From Lunularia cruciata (taxonomy: Eukaryota > Streptophyta > Marchantiopsida > Lunulariales > Lunulariaceae): a stretch of DNA of 64,000 bases. Location of the stretch: contig OX419756.1 of assembly GCA_948567375.1 (NCBI GenBank), forward strand, positions 54,264,333 through 54,328,332, in the 5' to 3' direction. The translations under genes were made by a program, and so were the position numbers. Shown here piece by piece: positions 1 through 10,800 of this stretch (positions are counted from its first letter, which is position 1; each line of letters begins with the position of its first letter). The notes under the pieces are model-generated. The model was not told the origin of the DNA. It searched no databases and worked only from the letters and a program-made list of their open reading frames with translations.

Positions 1-1863
1 CGTGGTAATGTTCGACAGCATGCCCAAGTGCCGTCTCCTGGTTTGGTCTGCAAACTTCAAAACTCGGGGTGTTGGTTCAAACATATGATACCCGAGTCGA
101 TTCGCCGTATCTTTGGTCATGACATTCACACCGGACCCAGAGTCAATGGGTATCGATGTGATCATGCACCCTGCAATCTCTGCGTCTACCTCGAGAGATC
201 CCAAATCTTCTTGTTCAATATGATAAATAGCAGGCAGGTCCTTCTTTGACATTGACCTCACCTTCTTGAGGGCCAAATTAAGCTGTCTCTTGTACAGCTT
301 GTTATCTTCTCACAATTGCTTAAATGTAACATTGGCATTTGTGGTGGCCAGATCGGCTACAATATCATATTGGGGAACTCCTCCCAATTTGACCGTCTTC
401 GCTTTGGGTCCGAGGACCCTCCATGTTCCCTCTTGACTTCGGGATGCTTCAAAATGGTGACGGGCTTGCTGATGGCCTTAACCCGAGCTTCCTTGGGTTG
501 GCCCACCTCGGCTTGGATCAGACCCTTTACTTCGGATTGGATGTCCGCCGGAAAAATTGGAGACTTTGTCTTCGTCTCTTCTTCCAAACTCAGTTCCCGA
601 GTCCTAAGTAATGCCTCCTTTAATTCTTTCTGCAAGGCTTTAGCTTTAGCTTTTGCAAGGATTTTTTCCTCCTTGGCCGAAAGAATGGCTTTTGGGCGCT
701 GTCTCTTCGCCTTTCGGGAAGACGACGAGGTCATACTCAGTTCTTCGGGATCACGCTTCTTCTTGCTGGAGCGTGTCTCAACTTTCAAAACTTCAAGGTC
801 TGGCCATTCTCCTTCTGAGGCCGGACTCCCTTCTTGAGGTCTTTCTTCCTCAAGAGTAATGCAATTTACCTTTGTATCCCCCTTCGGCTGAAGTGTTGCA
901 CGCTCAGCGGGGGTCTGTACATATTTTACAGGAGGCTTCGGGTTCGGTGGGTGAGAGCATTGGTTGCCCATATGCCCCGATCCTTTACAGTTTCCACACA
1001 GGGGAACGTACCCAATTTGCCATCTTGGCTCGGGACAATTTGGAGACCAATGTCCCATCGAGCCACAATTATAACAGGCTCCAGGTGCAACATTCTGAGG
1101 GTGATTTTGGTTGCTCATCGGTGGTCTTCATGGAGGAGCATTGGGGTTATACTCCCTCGGGTCCAAACCTCGGACCTTGATACGATGTGCTTGGTTGAGG
1201 CTATACCTCCTGAGTTTGGTACACCGCCTCTTCGTCCTTGTCTTGGTTCCATCCCGGAACCCAATCAATTTGCTGCACCGGGAATGCATTACGAGTATTG
1301 CATTCTATGTTGGCGTGGCCGGATTTGCCACATGTGGTGCACCACACATTAGATTGTCCAAATGCTGGGGCCTTTCTTTGGTCCTTAGCCCCAATCATCT
1401 GGATCTTGAAATCCAAAAACTCCTTGATGAGGGCATCCAGCTGCGTATCCGCCTTATGTACACTCTTGGCTGGAGGAGTCACTGGTTTCTTGCCTCCACG
1501 TCTTCTGACTTGTCTTGGCTTTGATTCTTCTTTGGATTCCAAAGAAGAGCTCGAAGACATAGAGGATTCATCCAAAGAAGGGGAGGTGCTGCACGAAGCT
1601 CTCCTTCTGGGCTTCTTGCTCTTCTTCTCCTGATTTCTCCGGTTACCGGCAGAGTGAGAGTGGGCCGCTTCATAACGAGCGACATGTTTGAGTACTTTGT
1701 TCAGGGAAGTTACGTTCCTCTCCCTGGCAAAGATTTGTATCTTTGGTGAAAGGCCCCCGAGGAACTAGGTAATGGCTTGGGCATCAGAGTATCCCACCAC
1801 CCCCGATTGCTTGGGAACTCGGTTCAGTAGTGCCATGAACCGCTCAGAGTAGTCCCTCAACTT
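1..1863 (-). pseudogene. C-terminal gag, zinc knuckles and protease of resident Ty3 element
   Basis: This is the downstream half of a Ty3-type gag-protease region read leftwards, interrupted at its upstream end by the element at 1864-11827. The first codons continue the split gag (RDYSERFMALLNRVP). Three CCHC knuckles follow: CTTCGKSGHANIEC near 1290-1330, CYNCGSMGHWSPNC near 1035-1080 and CGNCKGSGHMGNQC near 950-1000. A lysine/glutamate-rich linker comes next, then a retropepsin with the active-site motif IPIDSGSGVNVM at about 130-165. Reading needs at least one frameshift (around 360-380) and passes several in-frame stops (for example near 1770 and 310), so the copy is dead. Reverse transcriptase would lie left of base 1. 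Confidence in the assignment is high; exact joins are approximate. Confidence 0.85.
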
Positions 1864-2312
1864 TGTCACGCCATTTGTAGTTCCGCATCTAGATGCTCGG
1901 ACACTGGAGTTCCAATGATGGTAGTTAGAGTTATTCTAGCTGTTTCTCAGGGACTACTTTCCGACGGTTAGATTTCGTGTTCGGGGTACTGACTTCACGG
2001 TGGGGCCCACCGTCACTTTGCACCGTTTGCACCGTCGAGTGTGCTGTCAGCGGGACCGTTAGGGTTTCAGGGCTAGCTCGAGTCCAGGGGGTATAGTTTC
2101 GAAGTGAGCTCCAGAGAGCTCACTTCTCTGATGTTGAGCCTTCGAGTTCCTGGCTATGGTGGACAGAGGCCGGCGAGCGTCACCTGGATTCTCTATGCTT
2201 GAGTGGGTGTGGCTTGATTGTAATCAGTGCCCAGTTGTTGGCAGTTTATAGAGTGACAGATCAAGTACTGATCTGAGTTGAGTTGAGTTGAGAATGTTAA
2301 GCAATCTGATTA
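1864..2312 (+). repeat. Left terminal repeat B (R-U5-like) of the methyltransferase element
   Basis: This 449-bp repeat starts TGTCACGCC directly after the target duplication and ends at CTGATTA. It matches 11264-11721 with four substitutions, all transitions, and lacks one 9-bp unit (caccgtttg) present there. Unlike the right-hand copy it is not preceded by the A repeat. Just after it comes ACATCAGAGAAG, whose ATCAGAG core resembles the initiator-methionine primer-binding site; this may mark the end of U5. Confidence 0.88.
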
Positions 2313-3880
2313 CATCAGAGAAGTGAAGTCAGGGGGAAATCGGGTGCAGGAACGTTGAGTGTTGGTGGTATCTCCAAGCTCGGTGGATCGTGGTAGCTCG
2401 ATTCGGGTTCTGTGTTTCCCTAGTGTGCAGAAGCTCGTGTAGTTGATGCAAATCTGGCAGTTAGGCGGACGGTGTGCGGAAGCGCTGGCCAAATTTCGAG
2501 CAAAGAAGGAGCAATTTTTGAGCAGTGTTGTGATTTTGAGCTCAGGAGGTGAAGGCAGGACCAATTTGCTGCGAGTTGGGCTCGGAAAGTGAAATTGAAG
2601 GTGGAGTTGGAAAGCTCTTCTCATGAAATTGTGATTTGGAAAAACCCGTTTTGTCAATTTGGCTCGAGTGGAAAGTTAGCGGGGGATTTGGCGGACATCC
2701 ATCTTTAGGGTTTACGTCAGATTTTACGTCAGATTTACGTCAGATTTTGGGCCAGAATTGGAGGAGTTTCGCTGTTTGGCCAGATTTGGAGAACTTTCGC
2801 TAGTTTGGAGGAGTTTCGCAGATTTGGAGAAGTTTCGCCAATTTTGGAGGACGTTCGAAGTGGCAACAAGAAAGGCCTCATTTGGCTGAATTTCGGCGTT
2901 TCGAGGCTTCGAGGCATAGGGCTGTGGGCTATGAGAGGCTACGAAGGCCTAGAAGGGCCAGAAGGGCCAGCAAGCCAGCTTGCTGGCGTGAGGCTAGCTA
3001 GTTTAGTGTAGATCTTGGTCATTGGTTGGCAAAATCTGCCTTTCTTGCTAGATTGTGCGCAACAGGGTTTGACCCCTAGATCTCTTGTTCCTAGACTGGT
3101 GCCCTAGCCAACTGGTCCACCCTCACTTGTTGTCATAGTGACTGTGCCACTGTTATCTATACACATGTAGCTTTGGCTAGGAGAGGCAGTTTGATCCCAT
3201 TCTTGGTGATCCTGGTAGCTTAGGACTTAGATACGAACTACTCTTATGTCAAATGCCAAATGGTGGCAGAGTCAGTCCCGTGTTGTGTTATGAGATGGAG
3301 GGTTTTCGTTTAGATTTCTTGTGATTGGATCCCCTCCATTCTCTGCTTCCTGTTTGTGCACCACGTTTGTGTGAGGTGCCTTGACTTTTGAGCGTTGGTG
3401 CTCTGGTGTGCTCTCGGTGGTGAGGCTGGAGTGATGACCAGTCAGACTACCTTTGTTTCTCTCCGGTGAGGCAGGAAGTGATGACCTGCAGACCGTGAGA
3501 GTGCGTGTTATGATGGCAGGTTACAAGTTGCCCTTCCCCTAGTGTAGTTATCTCGGTTAGAGTTACATTAGTGGGTGGTGTTTTAGTTGGTGTTGGCACG
3601 CGGTGGTGTTGGCACTTGGTGGGGCACTTGCGGTTGCGACTTGCTGTTGCAGTTGGTGGTTCGGGTTTGTTGGTGTGGTTACTTTGTCACGACGGAGTTC
3701 TTTGGAGATTCCAGAGGAGTTAGCCCTGCAGTACACAGTGGGTTTACTCGGAGTGGTGCTCGGTATCAGCCTGTATCTCAGGTCCCAGTGAGGGAGGAGA
3801 TTGACTCTGAGTTGGAGTTCGACATAGGAGCTGATTCAGTTGAGAGTGCACTTGGTGTGTCCGCACCGTTGTTGTGGGAC
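2313..3880 (+). other. Untranslated leader of the methyltransferase element, with short tandem repeats
   Basis: This 1.5-kb leader separates repeat B from the first in-frame ATG of gag. It holds three copies of a tacgtcagattt-type unit (2711-2750) and four GGAG(A)(A)-TTTCGC units (2760-2866). It also has a G-rich stretch with gaagggccagaagggcc and a segment resembling a tRNA-derived SINE in reverse orientation (3065-3121). A possible alternative primer site, TGGTGGCAGAGTC, lies near 3264-3276. The frame upstream of gag is open from 3587 but has no ATG before 3881, so translation could begin earlier only from a non-AUG codon or after splicing. Confidence 0.6.
3065..3121 (-). repeat. tRNA-like (SINE-like) promoter boxes in the leader
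   Basis: Read on the minus strand, this stretch has a box-A-like GGTGGACCAGTTGG followed about 35 bp later by a box-B-like GGGTCAAACCC. That is the spacing of an RNA polymerase III internal promoter in a tRNA or tRNA-derived SINE. The same block, diverged, is present in the relic at 16741-16798, so it was part of the family before the two copies separated. It is not a complete functional tRNA: no clean cloverleaf could be drawn by eye. A SINE captured in the leader is the simplest reading, inferred from the boxes alone. Confidence 0.4.
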
Positions 3881-6800
3881 ATGGACGAGATTTATGGGGC
3901 CTCCAAAGGCCCTAGGCGTTACTTTGGTACAGTGGGTACCATTGAGTTGGATGACTTCATCCAAGAGTTCGATAGTTGGTGTGATCTGCAGCAGATGCGG
4001 AACCCGACTTTGTTCACACCCTTCATGGCATGGAAGGGGTTGTTTCAGCACTTGGAGGGTCCACCGATGGACGACTACCATGAGTTCAGGAGAGCTCATT
4101 TGGAGGAGATTGAGTTATGGAGACAGTATTGGTCTCCACACTATGTCTCCATCACTTCAGGTTCGGTGGCCAGGAGTAGGTCGGCTGTACCTACGAGTTC
4201 TAGCTCGAGTAGTGTTGGTGGAGCTAGTGGAGGTGCACTAGCTGGAGATAGTGCTACTACGAGTGGAGGTACCGCTGCAGGAGGTGGTGTGGTACCGGGG
4301 TTTAACCCCATGGTTGAGTTCTTCCTATGTTTGAGGCAGAACTACCAGGGAGTGCGGACTGACAAGCTGAGGAGCTTGCAGGAGTTCCAGCGGAAGGCTG
4401 GAGAGAGCCTACGTGAGGCATACACTCGCATGAGGCGGCTGATCAGTTTCACTCAGGGAGTTACTGAGGCCCAGGCAGTCCAGTTTTGGTATGGGATACT
4501 GGACAGGGAGTTGCGATGTAGAGTTCGTGATGCTACGTTGTTGCAGGCTACTTCGCCCACTTTGGCAGTAGTCTTTGGTTTGGCTGAGCGTATTGAGCTC
4601 AACATGGTGGAGGAGAGAGTGGTGACATCTGGATTTGGTAGAGAGACCTCATCCACGGTTGTGACTTCTTCTAGAGTGCAGCAGAGTGCACCACGCCCAG
4701 TTGGGTTTCGAGGACAGGGTGGACAGCCCAGATCCTATGGAGCGAGTGGAGGGCCTAGTGGAGTTAGACCCTTACCCTCATTTTCGGGTCAGCAGCAGCC
4801 AGTGAGTGGTGGTGTTGCTTGTTGGACTTGTGGTGGACCTCACCATAGGAGAGAGTGTACTCAGGGCAGCGGACCTGATACCTCTGGTGCATCACAGCCA
4901 GCACAGAGGCAGTGTGAGCACTGCCATAGATTTGGTCATACTAGTGACCGGTGTTTTGACCTACACCCGGAGTTACGGAGTGGTAGAGCTGCTATGGCAG
5001 GTAGTAGAGGAGCTCCAGTTCATGGAGGACGAGGTGGTAGAGGTGGTGGTAGAGGATCTACACCTAGTAGGGGTGCAGTACCTGCCCTTACTTCTGACAC
5101 AGCTATGGCTACTTGGATTGAGCAGTTGGAGCAGAGATTGGCTAGTATGGCTATTGCTCATAGGAGATCAGATTCGGGTGTTGAGGCTTCCACCTCATAT
5201 GCTGGTGATAGAGATGCTTTGGACTTCATGTGCGGAGCAGCACAGGTGGATGCATCTGCAGCAGTGACTAGGAGTGCAGTACGTGCTCCAGAGCCTAGAG
5301 GAGCATCAGTGGAGTTGGACCCACAGAGAGGAGAGGTTGGGAGACAGGTCAGACTTCCCCAATCTTTCACGTTATCTGAGGCATTGCAGACGACATCCAT
5401 GGTTCCTAGACGTCCCAGTGCAGGTGTGGTAGGTGGTGATGGAGTACTTGATGGAGTACCTGCTAGTCAGCCACCTGCTACTACACAGATTGAGTCTAGC
5501 ATGATGTTGGGGGCGGCTCAACTGATTATGCGGCATCCTTTATTTTCAGCCAGTGACATGTTTACATTGGGAGTGGACCCAGCCCCAGTGTTCCGGTTGG
5601 CTGCCATGTTGTGTGAGAGTAGGGATGGTGCAGTTCCTACTACTAGAGCAGAGGTGGTTGGTAGTGGAGCTGACTTGGTTGAGGAGCATGGGATCCGTTC
5701 AGCGACCAGTGGTTTATGGCAGGCAGCAGCGGCTAGACTGGAGGAGTTGCCAGCTAGACCGGCCTTTGAGAGAGCGCGGTTTACACCTAGTGTTGTCCTA
5801 TTGGATAACCAGAGGGGGATCTTTCGTTTGGTAGGACCTTTAGGGAAGGTCTATACACCACAGAGAGTCTTGTTAGACTCTGGTGCGCAGCCCCTTATGT
5901 TGGGGAAGGCTGCAGTTGTTGGTCTGGAGTTACGGAAGACCGATGTGGAGAGGTGTCCATTTCAGATCCAGACATCTCTTGGTGGTGGTTCGACACAGTA
6001 CATCACATGTGGAGAGCTTGTTGTCCAGGTTCAGCCTGGTCATCCAACTGATAGCTCGGTGGTGAGAGCTCAGGCTATTGCGACGATAGCTGAGTCCTAT
6101 GATGTGCTAGTTGGGGGAGCAGTGTTATACCCTATGGGTTTCAGTATTGACTATTGGGAGGAGACAGCCTCTTATAGACCTGGTTGGCAGTCTGGTGAGG
6201 GACGGGTATGTTGCCTACCAGTACGCTTCAGTAGTGGCAGTCTTGGCTCACTACAGTCCGGGACCATGGCAGCATCAGTTTTGGCTTTCAGCGGTGCAGT
6301 TACTTGGCCTGGTGACTTGTTGGAGGGGAACGCCCATGCAGAGGATACTCCAATACCAGAGGAGATCACTCGGCTATGGAGTACGAGTGGGATTGTTCCA
6401 TCCACCTTGGATGTTCCATTGTGGAGTTCAGAGGAGGCATTGCAGCAGCATGCAGATCAGTTGGTGCAGCAGGCTTGGAGTGGAGCCTTCGTACCATCAA
6501 GGGATGAGTGTGAGGATGAGCCTCCAGAGGCGATTGCTTTGACACCTCTGGATACCACACTCATTGCTTGGCAGTATCCAGTAGAGGGGATATGCCTATT
6601 GGAGTTGTTTGGTGGGATCAGCACCGGACTAGCTGCGGTATTACAGGCGGGTATCCGAGTACAGAGGTACTTGTATGTAGAGAGAGATGAGACTGCTAGG
6701 CGAGTCTCTCTACATCATGTGGCACACTCGGCCTATCGGTATCCGGAGTTATTACCGATGTCAGCAGTCAGAGGTTACCAGAAGGCCTTACCAGGAGACA

Positions 6801-7873
6801 TTTCCTTACTGGGAGCGCATGACCTAGAGAGACATGGGCCTGTTCACTTGGTGATTTCTGGATGGCCATGTCAGGGACATACACGTGCGGGCCGCGGTTT
6901 GGGTCTTCAGGATCCTCGTTCTGGTGTGTTTTGGGAGATGTTACGGATACTACGACATCTCCAGGTTCATCAGTCTGTTTCTCCAGCTTACCTTTTGGAG
7001 AACGTTCCATTGATGGGTGATTCTCGCACTAGAGTGGTGGCGAGTACACATCAGGTCCATTCATGGATGGGACCTGCTGTATTGTTAGATGCAGCCAGAG
7101 TGGGATCACGGGCTCATCGTCTTCGTCTTTGGTGGACAAACCTCTTACCCAGAGAGGTTCTACAGCGTGCTTATGATGGGATTCAGCGACTAGACCACAT
7201 TCTTGTTGATGATATCTTGGATGTTGGGCGTCAGTCTCAGACAGTGGTAGTGGCTGATAGGTCACCCATGGCAGTGGTGAACCTAGTTGGACAGCCTAGA
7301 GCTGCATTTCCCACACTCATGAGTTTCCCAGGCTCTCATGCTTTTCGAGAGGGAGGACCTGGACTTGTTTGGGACTCACAGTTACAGCAGTTGGTGGAGC
7401 CCAATGCTGATGAGAGAGAGCGGGCGATGGGTTTTTGCACCGGTATTACCGCTGTTCCAGCAGTGTCAGAGGCATCCAGGCGTCAGGTGTTAGGTCAGGC
7501 TATGGACCTGAACTGTTTGACCTGGATTGTGAGCCTTGGTTTGGCAGAGCAGCGTAGGATGCGCTTGATAGGCATCACCACTCGGACACTTGTGAGCCCT
7601 GTGCCTATCGAGACGATTCAGGCACATGCTGGGGGCGATGGACCGAGTGGACATGGTATTCTTGGGACACATCCAGTAGCTACTAGGGAGAGTGGTCTAC
7701 TTGGAGTCCATCCAGGTGAGCGTGGGCTACTTGGATTACACCCTTGGTCCACATGGGATGCAGCCAGAGGACGTATGGAGCTTGCAGCCAAAGTGGAGGG
7801 AGTTTTTCACACAGAGGTTGGGACCTCTAGTGGTCGGGAGCATGACACCATTGCTCCCAAGGGCCCAGTATAG
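3881..7873 (+). CDS. Gag, protease and cytosine-5 DNA methyltransferase polyprotein
   Basis: From the first in-frame ATG this encodes 1330 residues (the frame is open from 3587). The Gag core lies at about 4290-4605. Two CCHC knuckles follow, CWTCGGPHHRREC (4819-4857) and CEHCHRFGHTSDRC (4912-4953), then an RG/GGR-rich stretch. The retropepsin active site is LLDSGAQPLM, with its Asp at 5876. At about 6580-7560 lies a C5 DNA methyltransferase of the DNMT3/DRM type: motif I ELFGGISTGL (6602), motif IV SGWPCQG with the catalytic Cys at 6869-6871, motif VI LLENVP (Glu at 6998), motif VIII LDAARVGSRAHRLRLWW, and a motif IX-X-like end ERERAMGF ... VLGQAMDLN. No key residue seems lost, so it is probably active. 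It ends at TAG 7871-7873, followed by CAGCCA, so part of the product should read through into pol. The methyltransferase may modify the element's own DNA; this is inferred from comparable published elements. Confidence 0.9.
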   Translation: MDEIYGASKGPRRYFGTVGTIELDDFIQEFDSWCDLQQMRNPTLFTPFMAWKGLFQHLEGPPMDDYHEFRRAHLEEIELWRQYWSPHYVSITSGSVARSRSAVPTSSSSSSVGGASGGALAGDSATTSGGTAAGGGVVPGFNPMVEFFLCLRQNYQGVRTDKLRSLQEFQRKAGESLREAYTRMRRLISFTQGVTEAQAVQFWYGILDRELRCRVRDATLLQATSPTLAVVFGLAERIELNMVEERVVTSGFGRETSSTVVTSSRVQQSAPRPVGFRGQGGQPRSYGASGGPSGVRPLPSFSGQQQPVSGGVACWTCGGPHHRRECTQGSGPDTSGASQPAQRQCEHCHRFGHTSDRCFDLHPELRSGRAAMAGSRGAPVHGGRGGRGGGRGSTPSRGAVPALTSDTAMATWIEQLEQRLASMAIAHRRSDSGVEASTSYAGDRDALDFMCGAAQVDASAAVTRSAVRAPEPRGASVELDPQRGEVGRQVRLPQSFTLSEALQTTSMVPRRPSAGVVGGDGVLDGVPASQPPATTQIESSMMLGAAQLIMRHPLFSASDMFTLGVDPAPVFRLAAMLCESRDGAVPTTRAEVVGSGADLVEEHGIRSATSGLWQAAAARLEELPARPAFERARFTPSVVLLDNQRGIFRLVGPLGKVYTPQRVLLDSGAQPLMLGKAAVVGLELRKTDVERCPFQIQTSLGGGSTQYITCGELVVQVQPGHPTDSSVVRAQAIATIAESYDVLVGGAVLYPMGFSIDYWEETASYRPGWQSGEGRVCCLPVRFSSGSLGSLQSGTMAASVLAFSGAVTWPGDLLEGNAHAEDTPIPEEITRLWSTSGIVPSTLDVPLWSSEEALQQHADQLVQQAWSGAFVPSRDECEDEPPEAIALTPLDTTLIAWQYPVEGICLLELFGGISTGLAAVLQAGIRVQRYLYVERDETARRVSLHHVAHSAYRYPELLPMSAVRGYQKALPGDISLLGAHDLERHGPVHLVISGWPCQGHTRAGRGLGLQDPRSGVFWEMLRILRHLQVHQSVSPAYLLENVPLMGDSRTRVVASTHQVHSWMGPAVLLDAARVGSRAHRLRLWWTNLLPREVLQRAYDGIQRLDHILVDDILDVGRQSQTVVVADRSPMAVVNLVGQPRAAFPTLMSFPGSHAFREGGPGLVWDSQLQQLVEPNADERERAMGFCTGITAVPAVSEASRRQVLGQAMDLNCLTWIVSLGLAEQRRMRLIGITTRTLVSPVPIETIQAHAGGDGPSGHGILGTHPVATRESGLLGVHPGERGLLGLHPWSTWDAARGRMELAAKVEGVFHTEVGTSSGREHDTIAPKGPV

Positions 7874-7879
7874 CAGCCA
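7871..7879 (+). promoter_or_regulatory. Readthrough stop codon signal UAG-CAG-CCA between gag-MTase and pol
   Basis: The amber codon ending the first ORF is followed directly by CAG CCA, an exact fit to the UAG-CAR-YYA context known from tobamovirus replicase genes. The downstream pol frame is identical (7874 onward) and contains no stop for 244 codons. This would set the ratio of Gag-protease-methyltransferase to the full polyprotein. Confidence 0.7.
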
Positions 7880-10800
7880 GTCAGTACGTCTTCCACTCCT
7901 ACTACAGTTACAGAGGATACTTGGGAGCCAGATCTTGGACCCAAGCTTACTGGAGAGGAAAGACGGGGGGTTTGGAGGTTCTTGAGGAGTCACACGAGTT
8001 GTTTTGCCTTCAGTATGAAGGATTTGGGTGCTCTGAAGGGACCTGGTATACGGATTGAGCTGACTAGCGACACACCTGTTTTCCAACGTCCTTATCGATA
8101 TAGTGAGATGGAGAGGACATTGATTCAGAGCCGGAGTAGTGACCTTTTTGAGGCTGGTTTGGTGGAGATTTCACATGGAGAGTATGCATCAGCGACAGTG
8201 ATGCCAGCCAAGAAGGATATGCATGGCAACTATACAGATAGGCGGATGTGTGGAGATTACCGTCCTATCAACCGACAGACCAGGGCTGATCGGTATGCCA
8301 TGCCTACACCGGAGGAGATTTTTGATGCAATTGGGCATGCAAAGGTCTTCAGTACTTTGGATCTTCGAGCGGGATATCATCAGTTGCCGATCATGGAGGA
8401 AGATAAGTCCAAGACAGCATTTTGGGCTATTGATCCTCACGGCAAGGATGTGTTATATCAGTGGAGATTCTTACCATTTGGGTTGAAGAATGCTCCTGCT
8501 GAGTTCCAGAGGGTCATGGATAGGATCCTAGCTGGACTGGATTTTGCTCGGTGCTATATTGATGACATTTTGGTGTATAGCACTACTGTGGAGGAGCATG
8601 AGAGATAGTTGTTGGAGGTGTTTGAGAGGTTGAGATCTCATGGACTCAAATTACATCCTGGGAAGTGTAGGTTCTTCCATGAGCAGGTTGAGTATTTGGG
8701 TCACACTATCTACCCCGGAGGACTTGGTGTTCAGCAGACCAAGGTGGAGGCTATTGCACGTATTCCTCGGCCTACGGATGTGAGCAGAGTGCGAGCATTC
8801 CTTGGGTTGGCAAACTTCTATCACTGCTATGTTAGAGGATTTAGTGCCATTGCCAAGGCCTTGACAAAGTTGACCAAGCTTACACAGGAGTGGTGTTGGG
8901 GAGATGAGCAAGAGAGAGCTTTTGTAGAGCTCAAGGAGAGGTTGACATCTGCTCCTATTTTGAGGAGACCGATCAGGGGACGACCATTTCAGGTTCACAC
9001 TGATTGGAGTATGTTGGGGCTTGGAGCGGTGCTCACCCAACATGATGATGAGGAGAAGGAGTTTGTGGTGGCCTATGCTAGTCGCTCCAACAATTCAGCG
9101 GAGGCAAAGTATAGTTCATATGAGGGAGAGTGCTTGGCAGCAGTTTGGGCAGTAGCACATTTCCGATGTTACCTATTTGGTAACCCCTTCACTCTCATCA
9201 CTGATCATCAGCCGCTGAAGTGGTTGATGGAGTCCGACAAGCTTTCAGGGAAGCTTGCACGATGGGCTCTGATTTTACAGGAGTATGATTTCACGGTTGT
9301 TCACAGACCTGGAGTGGTGAACCGTGATGCAGATGGGTTGAGTAGAAACCCATGTCCCAGCCAGCAGGATCAGACCAGAGCACGTTGGCATGGTGAGACA
9401 GATGAGGAGATGGTGCCAGGTTGGCATGCATCAGCCTTTCTGTGTATATTTGCAGAGACTTTGGTGGTATCTCTCTCAGCGCATACAGGAGGAGTTATTG
9501 AGGTCACAGATCCAGAGAGTGAAGATATTGGTACAGTTCAGCGAGACATTCATGATGATGTCTTAGTGATGGACTATCTTCGCACTGGTGTTGTGGGTGG
9601 CACAGTTGGGGCCAAGGAGAGAGACCGTGTTCTTCAGCGGGCCATACGGTTCAGATTGGAGGGTAGACACCTTTTGCGTGTATGGGAGGATGGTAGAGTG
9701 CGAGTAGTACCACTTCCATCACAGAGACCACAGTTGGTCTGTCATGCTCATGAGGAGCTAGGACATTTTGGAGTAAAGCGTACATATAGCTTACTCCAGA
9801 GTCATTATTGGTGGCGCGGTATGCAGACCGAGGTACAGCAGTTTGTTGCCAGATGTGTGGTTTGTGACCGAGTTAGAGCATCATTCAATGCTCCTACGCC
9901 ACAGTTACACCCATTACCTATCATGGGATTGGGTTACCGTTGGAGTTTGGACTTCGCCGGACCTTTACCGCTGACTGTGAGACATCATCGGTATGTTTTG
10001 GTGATGGTGGAGCACTTCTCCAAGTGGATTGAGTTGGTGGCACTTCCTGACAAGTCTAGTGAAGGGACAGCTTACTCGTTCCTGGATCGAGTTCTTAGTC
10101 ATTTTGGTGCACCAGCTGAGGTTTTGACTGATCAGGGTACAAAGTTCTTGGGAGAGTTTCAGGTCTTGTGTGACAAGGCTTTGATTGATCATCGTACTAC
10201 ATCCCGAGATCACCCTGAGGCAGATGGCTTAGCAGAGAGAGTGGTTCAGACGGTGAAGAGAGGATTGCGAAAGTATGGTTTGCAGAGAGGCCACTTGGGA
10301 GATTGGGATCTCCAGTTACCTTGGTTGGCCATGGGCTATCGGTTCAGCCGGCAAGCCTCCTTAGCATCCTTCTCTCCATACTTTCTACTCTATGGACGAG
10401 ATCCAGATTTACCTGCAGCCATTCGTCGAGATGCTACTGTAGTTTTGGACTTGGATGACCCTGATGTATGGATGAGCGCATGTTCTCAGCGGGCAGAGAT
10501 CTTTCAGAGAGTGATGCCAATGGCCTTCGAGAACTTGGCGATTGCTCAGCATAGAGATACTTTACGCTATGCTACCATTCGAGGAGGAGGTTATAGACCC
10601 TCGATCCGTCGATTTCATCCAGGCGACTATGTATATCTACAGCAGACAGCACCGACGACACTTGATGTTTCTACAGGCCGCACTATCTTGAGAGTGCGCG
10701 AGGTTTTGCCATCTGGAGTCCTTGTGTTAGAAGGACGTGATGGTGTTGTTTGGAAGGATCATGTGCGCAATTGTGCGCCATGCCACCTTCCAAACATTGA

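Noticed and set aside
3061-3135. A functional tRNA gene in the leader
   Set aside because: The two promoter boxes are imperfect and no complete cloverleaf with acceptor pairing was seen.
1864-3260. A 1.4-kb left LTR ending before TGGTGGCAGAGTC
   Set aside because: The sequence 2313-3260 has no counterpart at the right end, so the repeated part stops at 2312.
4806-5267. Open frames antisense to or out of phase with the gag-methyltransferase ORF
   Set aside because: They lie within the real coding frame and reflect its repetitive Gly/Arg/Val codons; no motifs.
6580-7560. The methyltransferase as part of a bacterial restriction-modification system or contamination
   Set aside because: It is fused in frame to Gag and protease inside a retroelement in plant DNA, and its motifs fit eukaryotic DNMT3/DRM better.
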